Notes under the pieces: generated by a model
Seen by the model: the letters and a program-made list of their open reading frames with translations, nothing else
What the model was told of the DNA's origin: nothing
Database searches by the model: none
Shown here: positions 10,199-19,220 of the stretch, in pieces
How positions within the stretch are numbered: the stretch's first letter is position 1
How the letters are laid out: each line of letters starts with the position of its first letter
From: Streptomyces coeruleorubidus
GTDB lineage: Bacteria > Actinomycetota > Actinomycetes > Streptomycetales > Streptomycetaceae
DNA: 64,000 nucleotides
Assembly (NCBI RefSeq): GCF_028885415.1
Contig: NZ_CP118527.1
Location: 3,162,001-3,226,000, forward strand
Direction of reading: 5' to 3'
Made by a program: the position numbers and the translations under genes

Positions 10199-12132
10199 CG
10201 GACCGGCATCATCTGCTCGTGCACGGCGGGACGTTCGCCGCCGTCGGCGACCGCGGCGACATCAGCGGCTACCGGGGCGGCAACGCCCCGGACGGAATGT
10301 TCGTACAGGACGCGAGGCACCTGAGCCGGTGGCAGCTGACGGTCGACGGGGCCGTGCCCGAGACGCTCACGCCGGTGGCCGACGGGGACACCGCGCGCTG
10401 CGTCCTCGTGCCGCGCGGCGGCCGCAACGAACCGCCCGCGTACACGCTCTTTCGCGAACAGGCCGTCGGGGACGCCTCGTTCGTCGAGTCGCTGCGGGTC
10501 ACCAGCAACCGCCCGGTGCCGACGACGGTCCGCCTCGCGGTCACCGCCGACGCCGACTTCACCGACCAGTTCGAACTCCGCTCCGACCACCGCACCTACA
10601 CGAAGGCCGGCGCCGTCCGCTCCCGCCAGGACCTCGGGCACGGCGTGGAGTTCACCTACCGGCGCGGCGAGTGGCGGTCCGTCACGACCGTGACGGCCGA
10701 GCCCCAGCCGGACGCCGTCGAGGAGACCGGCACCGGCGCCCGCCGCCTGGTGTGGACCCTGGCCCTCGAACCGCACGGCACGGCCGAGCTGGTCCTGCGG
10801 GTCATGGCCCGCCCGCACGGCGACAAGCGCGCCCTGCGCGTGCCCCGCTCCCCCGCCGCCCTCCAGGAGCAACTCCTGTCCCAGGAGGGCCGGTTCGCGG
10901 AGGGCGTGGCCTTCCCGACCGGCTGGCCGGAGCTGTCGGCGGCCTGCGCGCGGGGCCTCGCCGACCTGGCCGCGCTCCAGGTCCCGGCGACCGGCCCGGA
11001 CGGCGAGGAACTGCGCGTCCCGGCGGCGGGCGCCCCCTGGTTCCTGACCCTGCTGGGCCGCGACGCCCTGCTGACCTCGCTGTTCGCCCTGCCCTACCGG
11101 CCGCGGCTGGCCGCCGCCACACTGCCCGCGCTCGCCGCGACCCAGGCCACGGACACCGGTGTCAGCGAGGTCGCCCAGCCCGGGAAGATCGTGCACGAGG
11201 TGCGGCACGGCGAACTGGCGCACTTCGGCCAGGTCCCCTACGGCCGCTACTACGGCTCGGTCGACGCCACGCCCCTGTTCCTCGTCCTGCTCGGGGCGTA
11301 CACCGAGCAGACCGGCGACACCGGCCCGGCCCGCCGTCTGGAGCGGCATGCCCGCGCGGCGGTCGGCTGGATGCTCGACCACGGCGGCCTGACCTCGCGC
11401 GGCTATCTCGTCTACCGCGCCGACCAGGGCGGCCTCGCCAACCAGAACTGGAAGGACTCCCCCGGCGCCATCTGCTCCGCCGAAGGCACCCGCCCCAGCG
11501 GCCCGGTGACGGCCGCGGGAGCCCAGGGCTACGCGTACGACGCGCTGCGCCGCACAGCGTGGCTCGCGCGCACGGTGTGGCAGGACGGCACGTACGCGGA
11601 CCTGCTGGAACAGGCGGCCGGTGATCTGCGCGACCGTTTCCAGCGGGACTTCTGGATGCCGGAGCACTCCTTCCCGGCACTCGCGCTCGACGGCCGGGGC
11701 CGGCATGTCGACGCGCTCGCCTCGGACGCCGGGCATCTGCTGTGGTCGGGCCTGCTGGACAAGGAGTACGGCGAGCAGGTCGGCCGGCGCCTGCTGGAGC
11801 CGGACTTCTTCTCCGGCTGGGGCGTACGCACCCTGGCCGCCGGCCAGGCGGCCTACCACCCGCTGTCCTACCACCGCGGCTCGGTCTGGCCGCACGACAA
11901 CGCGCTGATCGCACTGGGCCTGGCCCGCTACGGACTGCACGACGAGGCCCGCGCGATCGCCCGCGGCCTGGTCGACGCGGCGGCCTCGACCGGCCACCGG
12001 CTGCCGGAGGTCCTCGCGGGCTACGGCCGCGACACCCACCCGGAGCCGGTGCCGTACCCGCACGCGTGCGTGCGTGAATCCCGGTCGGCGTCGGCCCCGC
12101 TGGCGCTGCTCACGGCGGTCGGCGGCGTCTGA
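10195..12132 (+). CDS. Amylo-alpha-1,6-glucosidase / glycogen-debranching-like enzyme
   Basis: A 645-residue protein. Residues 1-200 resemble the GDE N-terminal bis domain (DRGDISGYRGGNAPDGMFVQDARHLSRWQLTVDG), and the remainder is an (alpha/alpha)6 barrel ending with the family pattern SYHRGSVWPHDNALIALGLARYG. Members hydrolyse alpha-1,6 branches or related oligosaccharides in the cytoplasm. The ATG at 10195 overlaps the preceding stop (ATGA). Together with the upstream GH63-like enzyme and the divergent ROK regulator it forms a sugar-induced catabolic unit. A hairpin downstream at 12233-12262 ends the operon. Confidence 0.88.
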   Translation: MTDRHHLLVHGGTFAAVGDRGDISGYRGGNAPDGMFVQDARHLSRWQLTVDGAVPETLTPVADGDTARCVLVPRGGRNEPPAYTLFREQAVGDASFVESLRVTSNRPVPTTVRLAVTADADFTDQFELRSDHRTYTKAGAVRSRQDLGHGVEFTYRRGEWRSVTTVTAEPQPDAVEETGTGARRLVWTLALEPHGTAELVLRVMARPHGDKRALRVPRSPAALQEQLLSQEGRFAEGVAFPTGWPELSAACARGLADLAALQVPATGPDGEELRVPAAGAPWFLTLLGRDALLTSLFALPYRPRLAAATLPALAATQATDTGVSEVAQPGKIVHEVRHGELAHFGQVPYGRYYGSVDATPLFLVLLGAYTEQTGDTGPARRLERHARAAVGWMLDHGGLTSRGYLVYRADQGGLANQNWKDSPGAICSAEGTRPSGPVTAAGAQGYAYDALRRTAWLARTVWQDGTYADLLEQAAGDLRDRFQRDFWMPEHSFPALALDGRGRHVDALASDAGHLLWSGLLDKEYGEQVGRRLLEPDFFSGWGVRTLAAGQAAYHPLSYHRGSVWPHDNALIALGLARYGLHDEARAIARGLVDAAASTGHRLPEVLAGYGRDTHPEPVPYPHACVRESRSASAPLALLTAVGGV

Positions 12133-12232
12133 GGGCCCGCTCCGGGCCCGTTGGCCGGGCTTTTGCCCGATGTTTGCCGAGCACCCGCCCGGCGGACTGA
12201 ACGCTCCTGCCGAGCGCCCCGTACGGAACGGC

Positions 12233-12262
12233 GGCGGACCCGTACCCCCACGCGGGTCCGCC
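12233..12262 (+). terminator. Hairpin after debranching-enzyme operon
   Basis: GGCGGACCCG (12233-12242) pairs with CGGGTCCGCC (12253-12262), a perfect 10-bp stem with a 10-base loop, 100 bases after the operon and 35 bases before the next gene start. Confidence 0.55.
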
Positions 12263-12296
12263 ACCTCGCCGGGTTTTGTACGGGAAGGACCTCCGG

Positions 12297-14093
12297 GTGC
12301 CTGTCTTCACACGCTTCCGCCAGTCGCCGCAGCGGGGCATCTCAGGGGACGAGTCCGGGACGGAGCATGACGAGCGGGAAGAGGCCGTCTCAGCGGAGGT
12401 GGAGGCTCCCGCACCCCGATCCCGCCTCAGCCGCCTCCGCACCTGGCGCACCCGTCACCCCCGGGCCGCCCGCGCCCTCCACTTGACCACCACCGTCCTC
12501 GCCGCCGTCCTGGTCCTCGGGGCCCTGCTCCTGCCCAACACCCTCCCCGCCGTCGAGCCGGACCGCTTCGCGCGGATCCCGGCGGAGGCGGTCGTCGGGG
12601 CCGTCGTCATGCTGGTGCTGCCGCGCCGGCCCCGGCTGGTGGCGGCGGTGCTGTACGGGCTCGGGCTCACCGCGCTGACCACGGTGAACCTGCTCGACAT
12701 GGGGTTCAACGAGTACCTGGGCCGGGGCTTCAACGCCGCGCTCGACTGGGACCTGCTGCCCGACGCGCAGGCGTACGTCGACGACACGCTGGGCGGGGGC
12801 GTAGCGACCGCCGCGGCCGTCGGCGCGGTCGTGCTCGTCCTGCTCGTGGCGGCCGTCATGGTCGCGGCGACGATCCGGCTCGCCGACGTGCTCTCCCGCC
12901 ACCGCGTCCGGGCGACCAAGGGCGCCCTGCTCGCCGGCACCGCTTGGGTCACCTGCGCCGCCCTGGGCCTGACGCTCTTCGGGGGGCCGATCGCCTCCGA
13001 GCGCGGGGCCGGGGCCCTGCGGGTGCACGCGCAGCGCACCGTGGACTCACTGCGGGACGAGGCGGCGTTCGCGCAGGAGGCGAAGGCGGACACCTTCGGC
13101 AACACCCCGCCCGACCAGCTGCTGCCGGACCTGCGCGGCAAGGACGTGATCTTCACGTTCATCGAGAGCTACGGCCGCAGCGCCCTCGAGGACCCGATCA
13201 TGGCACCCGGCGTCGACCGGACCCTCGACACGAGCACCGAGGCCCTGACGAAGGCCGGTTTCCAAGCCCGCAGCGGCTGGCTGACCTCGGCGACCTTCGG
13301 CGGCAGCAGCTGGCTCGGCCACTCCACGACCATGTCCGGCCTGTGGATCGACAACCAGCGCCGCTACCGCACGGTCACCGCGGGCGACCACCTCACCCTC
13401 ACCAAGGCCTTCCAGAAGACCGGCGCGTGGGACACGGTGGGCGTCATGCCGGGCGTGCAGAAGGGCTGGCCGGAGGAGAAGTGGTACGGCCTCGACAAGC
13501 TCTACGACGCCTTCGACCTGGGCTACCGGGGCCCGAAGTTCAGCTGGTCGACCATGCCCGACCAGTACGCGCTGGAGGCGTTCCAGCGCCGGGTGCACGG
13601 GAAGAAGCGCGACAAGCCGCTGATGTCGTTCGTCATCCTGACCTCCAGCCACCAGCCCTGGGCTCCCCTGCCGAAGCTGGTCGGCTGGGACGAACTCGGC
13701 GACGGCTCGGTCTTCGACGCCATCCAGAAGGCCGGCAACGAGCCGTCGGACGTCCTCACCGACACCACCAGGTCCCGGCAGGAGTACGGCAAGTCCATCC
13801 AGTACTCGGTCACCAGCCTCACCCAGTGGCTGGAGCGCTACGGCACCGACGACACCGTCCTGGTCTTCCTCGGCGACCACCAGCCCATGGCCCGGGTCAG
13901 CGGCAACCGCGCGAGCCGGGACGTGCCGGTGTCGATCGTCGCGAAGGACCCGAAGGTCCTCGACAAGGTCGCCGACTGGAACTGGACGGAAGGCCTCAAG
14001 CCCGGCCGCGACGCCCCCGTCTGGAAGATGAGCGCCTTCCGCGACCGCTTCCTCAAGGCGTACGGCTCCACCCCGCACGCCTCGGAAGGCTGA
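12297..14093 (+). CDS. LTA-synthase-like membrane sulfatase/phosphoglycerol transferase family protein
   Basis: A 598-residue protein with about five N-terminal membrane segments (roughly residues 65-230 in several hydrophobic blocks) followed by an extracytoplasmic alkaline-phosphatase-superfamily (sulfatase) domain. The domain begins near KDVIFTFIESYGRSALEDP, includes a GDHQP motif near the C-terminus, and SSHQPW in the middle. The architecture matches LtaS-type enzymes that transfer phosphoglycerol-like groups to envelope polymers. GTG 12297 is chosen because GGGAAGGA lies 7 bases upstream; an upstream TTG has no ribosome site. The gene is single and convergent with dusB, whose stop directly abuts it. 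The exact acceptor is unknown. Confidence 0.87.
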   Translation: MPVFTRFRQSPQRGISGDESGTEHDEREEAVSAEVEAPAPRSRLSRLRTWRTRHPRAARALHLTTTVLAAVLVLGALLLPNTLPAVEPDRFARIPAEAVVGAVVMLVLPRRPRLVAAVLYGLGLTALTTVNLLDMGFNEYLGRGFNAALDWDLLPDAQAYVDDTLGGGVATAAAVGAVVLVLLVAAVMVAATIRLADVLSRHRVRATKGALLAGTAWVTCAALGLTLFGGPIASERGAGALRVHAQRTVDSLRDEAAFAQEAKADTFGNTPPDQLLPDLRGKDVIFTFIESYGRSALEDPIMAPGVDRTLDTSTEALTKAGFQARSGWLTSATFGGSSWLGHSTTMSGLWIDNQRRYRTVTAGDHLTLTKAFQKTGAWDTVGVMPGVQKGWPEEKWYGLDKLYDAFDLGYRGPKFSWSTMPDQYALEAFQRRVHGKKRDKPLMSFVILTSSHQPWAPLPKLVGWDELGDGSVFDAIQKAGNEPSDVLTDTTRSRQEYGKSIQYSVTSLTQWLERYGTDDTVLVFLGDHQPMARVSGNRASRDVPVSIVAKDPKVLDKVADWNWTEGLKPGRDAPVWKMSAFRDRFLKAYGSTPHASEG

Positions 14094-15227
14094 TCAGCCG
14101 CCGGAGGTGTCCAGCTCCGCGTCCTCGCCGATGCCCGCGCAGTCGTACGGGTCCTTCAGCCAGCCGTCCGGCAGCACCACACGGTTGTTGCCGGACGTAC
14201 GGCCCCGGGGCCCGTCGGCGCCGGCGGGCCAGGGCTGGTCGAGGTCCAGCTCGTCGAGACCGGCCCGCAGCTCTTCGAGCGAGGAGGTGATCGCGAGCCG
14301 CTTGCGCATCTCGGAGCCGACCGCGAAGCCCTTCAGGTACCAGGCGACGTGCTTACGGAAGTCGATCACGCCCCGCGACTCGTCGCCGATCCACTCGCCG
14401 AGCAGCGTGGCATGCCGGACCATGACGTCGGCGACTTCCCGGAGGGTGGGTCGTGCGATGTCCTCGGTGCGCCCCTCGAAAGCCGCTACCAGGTCGGAGA
14501 ACAGCCAGGGCCGCCCCAGGCAGCCACGGCCCACGACCACGCCGTCGCAGCCCGTCTCCCGCACCATCCGCAGGGCGTCCTCGGCCGACCAGATGTCGCC
14601 GTTGCCGAGCACGGGGATCTGAGGCACATGCTCCTTCAGCCGGGCGATGGCGTCCCAGTCGGCGGTGCCGCCATAGTGCTGGGCGGCGGTGCGGCCGTGC
14701 AGCGCGATGGCGGTGACGCCCTCCTCGACGGCGATCCGGCCGGCGTCGAGGTAGGTGATGTGGTCGTCATCGATGCCCTTGCGCATCTTCATCGTCACGG
14801 GCAGGTCGCCGGCACCGCTGACCGCCTCGCGCAGGATGGCCCGCAGCAGATTCCGCTTGTACGGGAGCGCGGACCCGCCGCCCTTCCGGGTCACCTTCGG
14901 CACCGGGCAGCCGAAGTTCAGGTCGATGTGGTCGGCGAGGTCCTCCTCCGCGATCATGCGGACGGCCTTGCCGACGGTCGCCGGGTCCACGCCGTACAGC
15001 TGGATGGACCGGGGCCGCTCGCTCGCGTCGAAGTGAATGAGCTGCATCGTCTTCTCGTTGCGCTCGACCAGCGCCCGCGTGGTGATCATCTCGCTCACGA
15101 ACAGGCCCTTGCCGCCGCTGAACTCCCTGCACAGCGTGCGGAAGGGCGCGTTGGTGATCCCGGCCATGGGGGCCAGGACGACGGGGGGCTGGACGGCGTG
15201 CGGACCGATCTGGAGGGGCGTGGACAT
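14094..15227 (-). CDS. dusB: tRNA-dihydrouridine synthase
   Basis: A 377-residue flavoenzyme that reduces uridines in tRNA D-loops. The TIM-barrel FMN domain shows VLAPMAGITNAPFRTLCREF at the start, the catalytic cysteine in HIDLNFGCPVPKVTRKGGGSAL, HGRTAAQHYGG, and PVLGNGDIW. These features fit the DusB class of bacterial Dus proteins. ATG 15227 is the natural start of the barrel; GGAGG lies only 1 base upstream, which is closer than usual. The stop abuts the stop of the convergent sulfatase gene. The symbol is based on family resemblance, and which uridine is modified cannot be told from sequence alone. Confidence 0.93.
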   Translation of the reverse strand: MSTPLQIGPHAVQPPVVLAPMAGITNAPFRTLCREFSGGKGLFVSEMITTRALVERNEKTMQLIHFDASERPRSIQLYGVDPATVGKAVRMIAEEDLADHIDLNFGCPVPKVTRKGGGSALPYKRNLLRAILREAVSGAGDLPVTMKMRKGIDDDHITYLDAGRIAVEEGVTAIALHGRTAAQHYGGTADWDAIARLKEHVPQIPVLGNGDIWSAEDALRMVRETGCDGVVVGRGCLGRPWLFSDLVAAFEGRTEDIARPTLREVADVMVRHATLLGEWIGDESRGVIDFRKHVAWYLKGFAVGSEMRKRLAITSSLEELRAGLDELDLDQPWPAGADGPRGRTSGNNRVVLPDGWLKDPYDCAGIGEDAELDTSGG

Positions 15228-15296
15228 GCCTCCATTGTGCCGTGCAATGAGAAGGGAAAATTCATTAGTTAGCAACACTATCGAAGTCGGCGTACG

Positions 15297-16316
15297 ATGG
15301 CGAGCACCTCCGGCCTGCAGTGGACGTTCGACGCCTACACCCTGGTCCTGGCCTCGGTGCTGATGCTCGCGGGCTCCACCGCCGACCGGATCGGCCGCAA
15401 GCGCGTCTTCGTGGCGGGCCTGGTCGTCTTCACCCTCGGCTCGGTGCTGTGCTCCCTCGCGCCGAACCTTCGGGCCCTCGTCGCCTTCCGGATGGTGCAG
15501 GCCGTGGGCGGCTCGATGCTGAACCCGATCGCCATGTCGATCATCACCAACACCTTCACCGACCCGCGCGAGCGGGCCCGGGCGATCGGCGCGTGGGGCG
15601 CGGTCGTCGGCATATCGATGGCCGCCGGCCCGCTGGTCGGGGGCCTCCTGGTCGAGTCGGTCGGCCGGCGCTCGATCTTCTGGATCAACCTGCCGGTGGG
15701 CCTGGCGGCACTGCTCCTCACCCTGCGCTTCGTCCCCGAGTCCCGCGCCGGCAGGACCCGCCGCCCCGACCCGGTCGGCCAGCTCCTGGTGATCGCCCTG
15801 TTCGGCTCGCTCACGTACGCGATCACCGAGGCGCCGAACACGCCGCTGGCGTCGGTGGCCCCGCTCGCCGTCGTCGCCCTGGCCGCGCTCGCCGGCCTGC
15901 TGGTCGGCAGCCGGGGCCCGCGTCTGCCCCTGCTGATCGCGGGCTTCGCGATGACGGCGAGCGGCATCCTGTTCGCCGCGTTCAAGGCGGAGACCTCGAA
16001 CACCACCCTCTTCGCCGGGTACGTCCTCTTCGGCATCGGCTTCGGTTTCGTCAACGCGCCGATCACCAACACGGCGGTCTCCGGCATGCCGCGCGCCCAG
16101 GCGGGCGTCGCAGCGGCCGTGGCCTCCACGGGCCGCCAGCTCGGGCAGACGCTGGGGGTGGCTGTGGTGGGCGCCGTGCTCGCCTCCGGCGTGGGCGCGT
16201 CGTCGTACCGCGACACGTTCGTGTCGGCCGCACGGCCGGGCTGGTGGATCATCGCGGTGTGCGGGTTCGCGGTGCTGGCGTTGGGGGCGGTTACGAGCGG
16301 GCGTTGGGGGCGGTGA
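15297..16316 (+). pseudogene. MFS drug-exporter remnant (DHA2/14-TM type) with N-terminal and internal deletions
   Basis: The frame encodes recognisable pieces of an EmrB/QacA-like exporter: QWTFDAYTLVLASVLMLAGS, DRIGRKRVF, GWG-like GAWGAVVGISMAAGPLVGG, and the late GVAAAVASTGRQLGQTLG. However, it starts directly at the QWT motif, so the first membrane segment with its D/N-V-A-L-P motif is missing. The segment ALAGLLV is joined directly to GSRGPRLPLLIAG, where intact relatives carry roughly 100 extra residues including two or more membrane helices. The protein of 339 residues would have far fewer helices than the 14 expected. An imperfect tandem duplication follows the stop around 16287-16335. 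It is probably non-functional. Confidence 0.7.
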
Positions 16317-16588
16317 CGAGCGGGCGGTGGGCTCGGGGGACCGCGGAGCGGGCGGCTGAGAGGCTGGAAGCGACGGAAGTGCGGGATGTGGTGGTGCCCT
16401 CGGCACGCACTCGGCGTCGACCGGGGCCTGAAGGAGACCGCGACCACCACGTCCGAGGCGCACGACCCGCCGCACGCCGAGAAGGCCCGGACGAAGCTGG
16501 TTGAGGGCCTGGCTGAGATTGACCTTGCCCGGGACATCGCGCGTGGCAAGGCTCTTCGTCGAGTATCAATGGCCAACGGGGGGAAGCC

Positions 16589-17572
16589 ATGCTGCGCATT
16601 CATTTCACCGGTAGTGATCTGGAGAGCGTGCGTATGGCCCGCCGTCCCGATCCGCTCTGGGAGATCGTGTGCAGTTTGTGCCGCCTGCAAACGCGTGAGG
16701 GCTCCGTCGCCTTCGGCCCGTGGCGGCGGACGGTCGGCGGACTGGTCCGCCGGGACGCCACGGCCCGCGAGGCAGCGTCGGCGCTGTGCAGTCTGGTGCC
16801 GCGTGCCGCCTACTTCCCGGACTTCCTCACCCCGCCCGTCGAGGACGGTCCCGATGATCTCCAGGCGGGCATCGACAGGGTGCTCGCGACGCCGCGACGC
16901 CGTCTGCGCCACGAGCTGACGCTGTTGACGGCGAACAGCGGACGGCCGTGGGCGGGCGCTGAGCTGGCACGCGGTGACGTCACCGCGCTGACCGCACTGG
17001 GCGGGAACCTCCGCACCTACCACCAGGAGTTCATCGCGCCACTGTGGAACCGCATCAGCGCGGCCACGGCGGCGGACCTGGCCCTGCGCACCCGCGCCCT
17101 CGTGGACGGCGGTACCCGGACGCTGTTGAACAGTCTGCGGCCGATGGCGGTGTGGGAGCCGCCCGTGCTGACGGTCGACTACCCGGTCGAGCACGACCTG
17201 CACTTGCAGGGCCGCGGCCTGCTGCTGGTCCCTTCGTACTTCTGCTGGCGGCGCCCCATCACCCTGGCCGACGGCCAACTGCGACCCGTGCTCATCTACC
17301 CGGTCGACAAGACCCCCTCGACACCTGCCGCTTCCACGGCGTCGCTGGCCCGTCTGCTGGGGCCCACCCGCGCGGCCCTGCTGTACGAGGCCGCCGCGCT
17401 CACCTGCCCCACCACCTCCGAGCTCGCCGACCTGACGGGGGTGTCCCTGCCGAGCGTCAGCCAGCAGCTGGCCGTGCTGCGAGACGGTGGACTCATCACG
17501 TCCCGGCGGGACGGCAAACGCGCCCTGCACACCGTGACCCCCCTGGGCCGACGGCTCCTTGACGGCCTTTGA
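16589..17572 (+). CDS. ArsR/winged-helix transcriptional regulator with DUF5937-like N-terminus
   Basis: A 327-residue protein. The C-terminal 90 residues form an ArsR-type winged helix (TRAALLYEAAALTCPTTSELADLTGVSLPSVSQQLAVLRDGGLITSRRDGKRALHTVTPLG). The N-terminal 230 residues match the pattern of Streptomyces regulators carrying a DUF5937-type domain (LRIHFTGSDLESVRMARRPDPLWE...). The ATG at 16589 has a GGGGGGAA ribosome site 3 bases before it. It may act on its own promoter or on the palindrome at 17615-17634 downstream, ahead of the secreted protein gene. No metal-binding cysteine pattern is obvious, so metal sensing is not assumed. Confidence 0.83.
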   Translation: MLRIHFTGSDLESVRMARRPDPLWEIVCSLCRLQTREGSVAFGPWRRTVGGLVRRDATAREAASALCSLVPRAAYFPDFLTPPVEDGPDDLQAGIDRVLATPRRRLRHELTLLTANSGRPWAGAELARGDVTALTALGGNLRTYHQEFIAPLWNRISAATAADLALRTRALVDGGTRTLLNSLRPMAVWEPPVLTVDYPVEHDLHLQGRGLLLVPSYFCWRRPITLADGQLRPVLIYPVDKTPSTPAASTASLARLLGPTRAALLYEAAALTCPTTSELADLTGVSLPSVSQQLAVLRDGGLITSRRDGKRALHTVTPLGRRLLDGL

Positions 17573-17614
17573 CCACCCGGTTCCGGGCGCGAGCAAGCCG
17601 CGGATGTGACCGAC

Positions 17615-17634
17615 GTTTTGGCTGGAGCCAAAAC
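17615..17634. promoter_or_regulatory. 9-2-9 palindrome before secreted-protein gene
   Basis: GTTTTGGCT (17615-17623) and AGCCAAAAC (17626-17634) are perfect reverse complements. The site lies 43 bases after the ArsR-like gene and 75 bases before the secreted-protein start, so it may be an operator for that promoter, or part of a terminator. Confidence 0.45.
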
Positions 17635-17708
17635 CACGCGCGTCCGGCGCCCGGGCCGCCGCATGCTGCTGCCGTCAGCACAACGGCACCCACATCAGGG
17701 GGATCCGC

Positions 17709-18140
17709 ATGCGCACACGTTCCATCCTCGCTACGGCCACCGCAGCAGCAGCCCTGCTCACCGCCGGCATGGTTCCCGCGGCCAGCGCCACACCGGTCTC
17801 CACAGGCCAGAGCGCGGCAGCAGCCGCGCCCACGGTGTCTCCGTCCGCGGACTACTTCCATATCTCGGGCACCAGCTACACCTGCCCCACCGGAAACCTG
17901 TGCGCCCGCGTATGGGACCCGACGGTGAGCAAGTACAAGGTGTTCAAGTTCTACAACTGCAACACCTACTCGCTCTCGAACTGGGAGGGCACCGGAGGCT
18001 ACGCGAACAGGCAGACCGGCAGCCGCGCGACGGCGACGTTCTACGGCCAGTCCGGCAACGTCCTGAAGAACGTGCCGGTCGGGGGTTCCCAGACCAGCTA
18101 CAGCTGGTCCCCGGTGTGGAAGATCCGCAACTGCTACTGA
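17709..18140 (+). CDS. Small secreted protein of unknown function
   Basis: A 143-residue protein with a clear Sec signal peptide (MRTRSILATATAAAALLTAGMVPAASA, cleavage likely after ASA near residue 27). The mature part has four cysteines (TCPTGNLCARVWD, YNCNTY, IRNCY) and many aromatic residues, consistent with a small disulfide-bonded extracellular beta domain. The CPTGNLC start resembles small secreted inhibitor-like or crystallin-like domains of Streptomyces, but the match is too weak to name a function. AGGGGG lies about 6 bases upstream of the ATG. A strong bidirectional hairpin follows directly. Confidence 0.8.
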   Translation: MRTRSILATATAAAALLTAGMVPAASATPVSTGQSAAAAAPTVSPSADYFHISGTSYTCPTGNLCARVWDPTVSKYKVFKFYNCNTYSLSNWEGTGGYANRQTGSRATATFYGQSGNVLKNVPVGGSQTSYSWSPVWKIRNCY

Positions 18141-18178
18141 CCGGCTGCCTGCGGTAGCCCGTGACGTACGTGAGCAAC

Positions 18179-18209
18179 CGGCCCGCTCAACGGGGAGTTG
18201 AGCGGGCCG
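18179..18209. terminator. Bidirectional terminator between convergent genes
   Basis: CGGCCCGCTCAAC (18179-18191) and GTTGAGCGGGCCG (18197-18209) form a perfect 13-bp stem with a 5-base loop. It lies between the secreted-protein gene and the convergent XRE gene and covers the last codons of the latter. Confidence 0.75.
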
Positions 18210-19110
18210 AGGCCCCCCGGACCTGGGCAGCGAACCCACGGTCTTCCGCTAGGGCGTGCAGCCTCTCGAGGCGCTCTCGCGAGTCCTCGTCCGCCGGAAC
18301 GTAGGTCACGATCCGAGGCCCCGCCCCCGGCGTCAGCCACAGGTCGGTGTGGTCGACGGTGAGGCGGCCGACGTGGCGGTTGAGGAACTCCTTGCGTCTG
18401 GTGCGGTGGGCGACGACCTCGTGCCGGTCCCAGGCCGTGCGGAAGGCGGGGGACTCCGTGCGCAGTCGCTTCAGGAGCATCTTCCAGGCGGGCTCGGTGA
18501 GATGGCCCGCCATCGTGGCACGGAAGCGCGCGGCCATCAGACGCTGCGTCTCCTCCAGGTGCACGATCGACGACTGCCACTCGGCGTGGGTGTAGGAGAG
18601 GAGCACGCAGTTGCGGTCCTCGGGCGGCACCGCGTCCAGGTCGCACAGCAGCAGCCCGTAGGTGCGGTTGTAGGCGAGGATGTCGTACCGGCTGTTCTGG
18701 AGGCACGCCGGGAACGGCTCGACCTGCTCCAGCACCGCCCGCATCGCCGGCGTGACCGACGGGCACGTGGTCGCCGGCGTCGGGTCGGCGGCCCCGGCCA
18801 GCCGGAAGAGGTGGGCGCGCTCGCTGGGGTCGAGCAGCAGCGCGCGGGCCAGCGCGTCGAGGACCTGGACGGAGACCTGGATGTCCCGGGCCTGTTCCAG
18901 CCATGTGTACCAGGTGACACCCACGGCGGAGAGCTGGGCGACCTCCTCGCGGCGCAGACCCGGCGTACGACGCCGGCGGCCCCGGGGCAGGCCGACCTGC
19001 TCGGGGGCGATCCGCTCCCGGCGGCTGCGCAGGAACGCCGCCAGCTCGTGCCGCCGGACGTCCGCGTCGCGGGGCGCCTCGGGCGGGCGTGCCGCTGTCT
19101 CCTGCGCCAT
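18187..19110 (-). CDS. XRE-family regulator with MmyB-like ligand-binding domain
   Basis: A 307-residue regulator. Residues 15-95 hold an XRE helix-turn-helix of the type ELAAFLRSRRERIAPEQVGLP...PGLRREEVAQLSAVGVTWYTWLEQ, characteristic of the MmyB-like family in actinobacteria. The C-terminal part (about 115-290) is the PAS-like MmyB ligand-binding domain. Two ATGs exist; 19110 has GAAGGG at a usable distance of about 10 bases, while 19119 has it only 1 base away. It is divergent from an intact MFS exporter; regulators of this family usually control the neighbouring transporter or reductase. The palindrome at 19185-19194 is a candidate operator. Confidence 0.9.
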   Translation of the reverse strand: MAQETAARPPEAPRDADVRRHELAAFLRSRRERIAPEQVGLPRGRRRRTPGLRREEVAQLSAVGVTWYTWLEQARDIQVSVQVLDALARALLLDPSERAHLFRLAGAADPTPATTCPSVTPAMRAVLEQVEPFPACLQNSRYDILAYNRTYGLLLCDLDAVPPEDRNCVLLSYTHAEWQSSIVHLEETQRLMAARFRATMAGHLTEPAWKMLLKRLRTESPAFRTAWDRHEVVAHRTRRKEFLNRHVGRLTVDHTDLWLTPGAGPRIVTYVPADEDSRERLERLHALAEDRGFAAQVRGASARSTPR

Positions 19111-19160
19111 GGTCGTCATGCCCTTCAGCGTGCCGCCGTCCTGGCCCTGTTTCCAGGTGG

Positions 19161-19194
19161 TGGTTCTACCAGGATAAGAACACTCTGGTACCAG
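19161..19194. promoter_or_regulatory. Candidate operator in the XRE/MFS divergent promoter
   Basis: CTGGTACCAG (19185-19194) is a perfect palindrome, and a related half element TGGTTCTACCAG precedes it at 19161-19172. The two lie between the divergent XRE and MFS starts, where a regulator could block both promoters. Confidence 0.4.
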
Positions 19195-19220
19195 TCTGGG
19201 CGCCGCCGCAGGCTCATGCC

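Noticed and set aside
16317..16588. Possible coding fragment with LVEGLAEIDLARDIARGKA
   Set aside because: The piece looks protein-like but has no clear start or ribosome site and runs into the next gene in another frame. It was left as intergenic, possibly a remnant.
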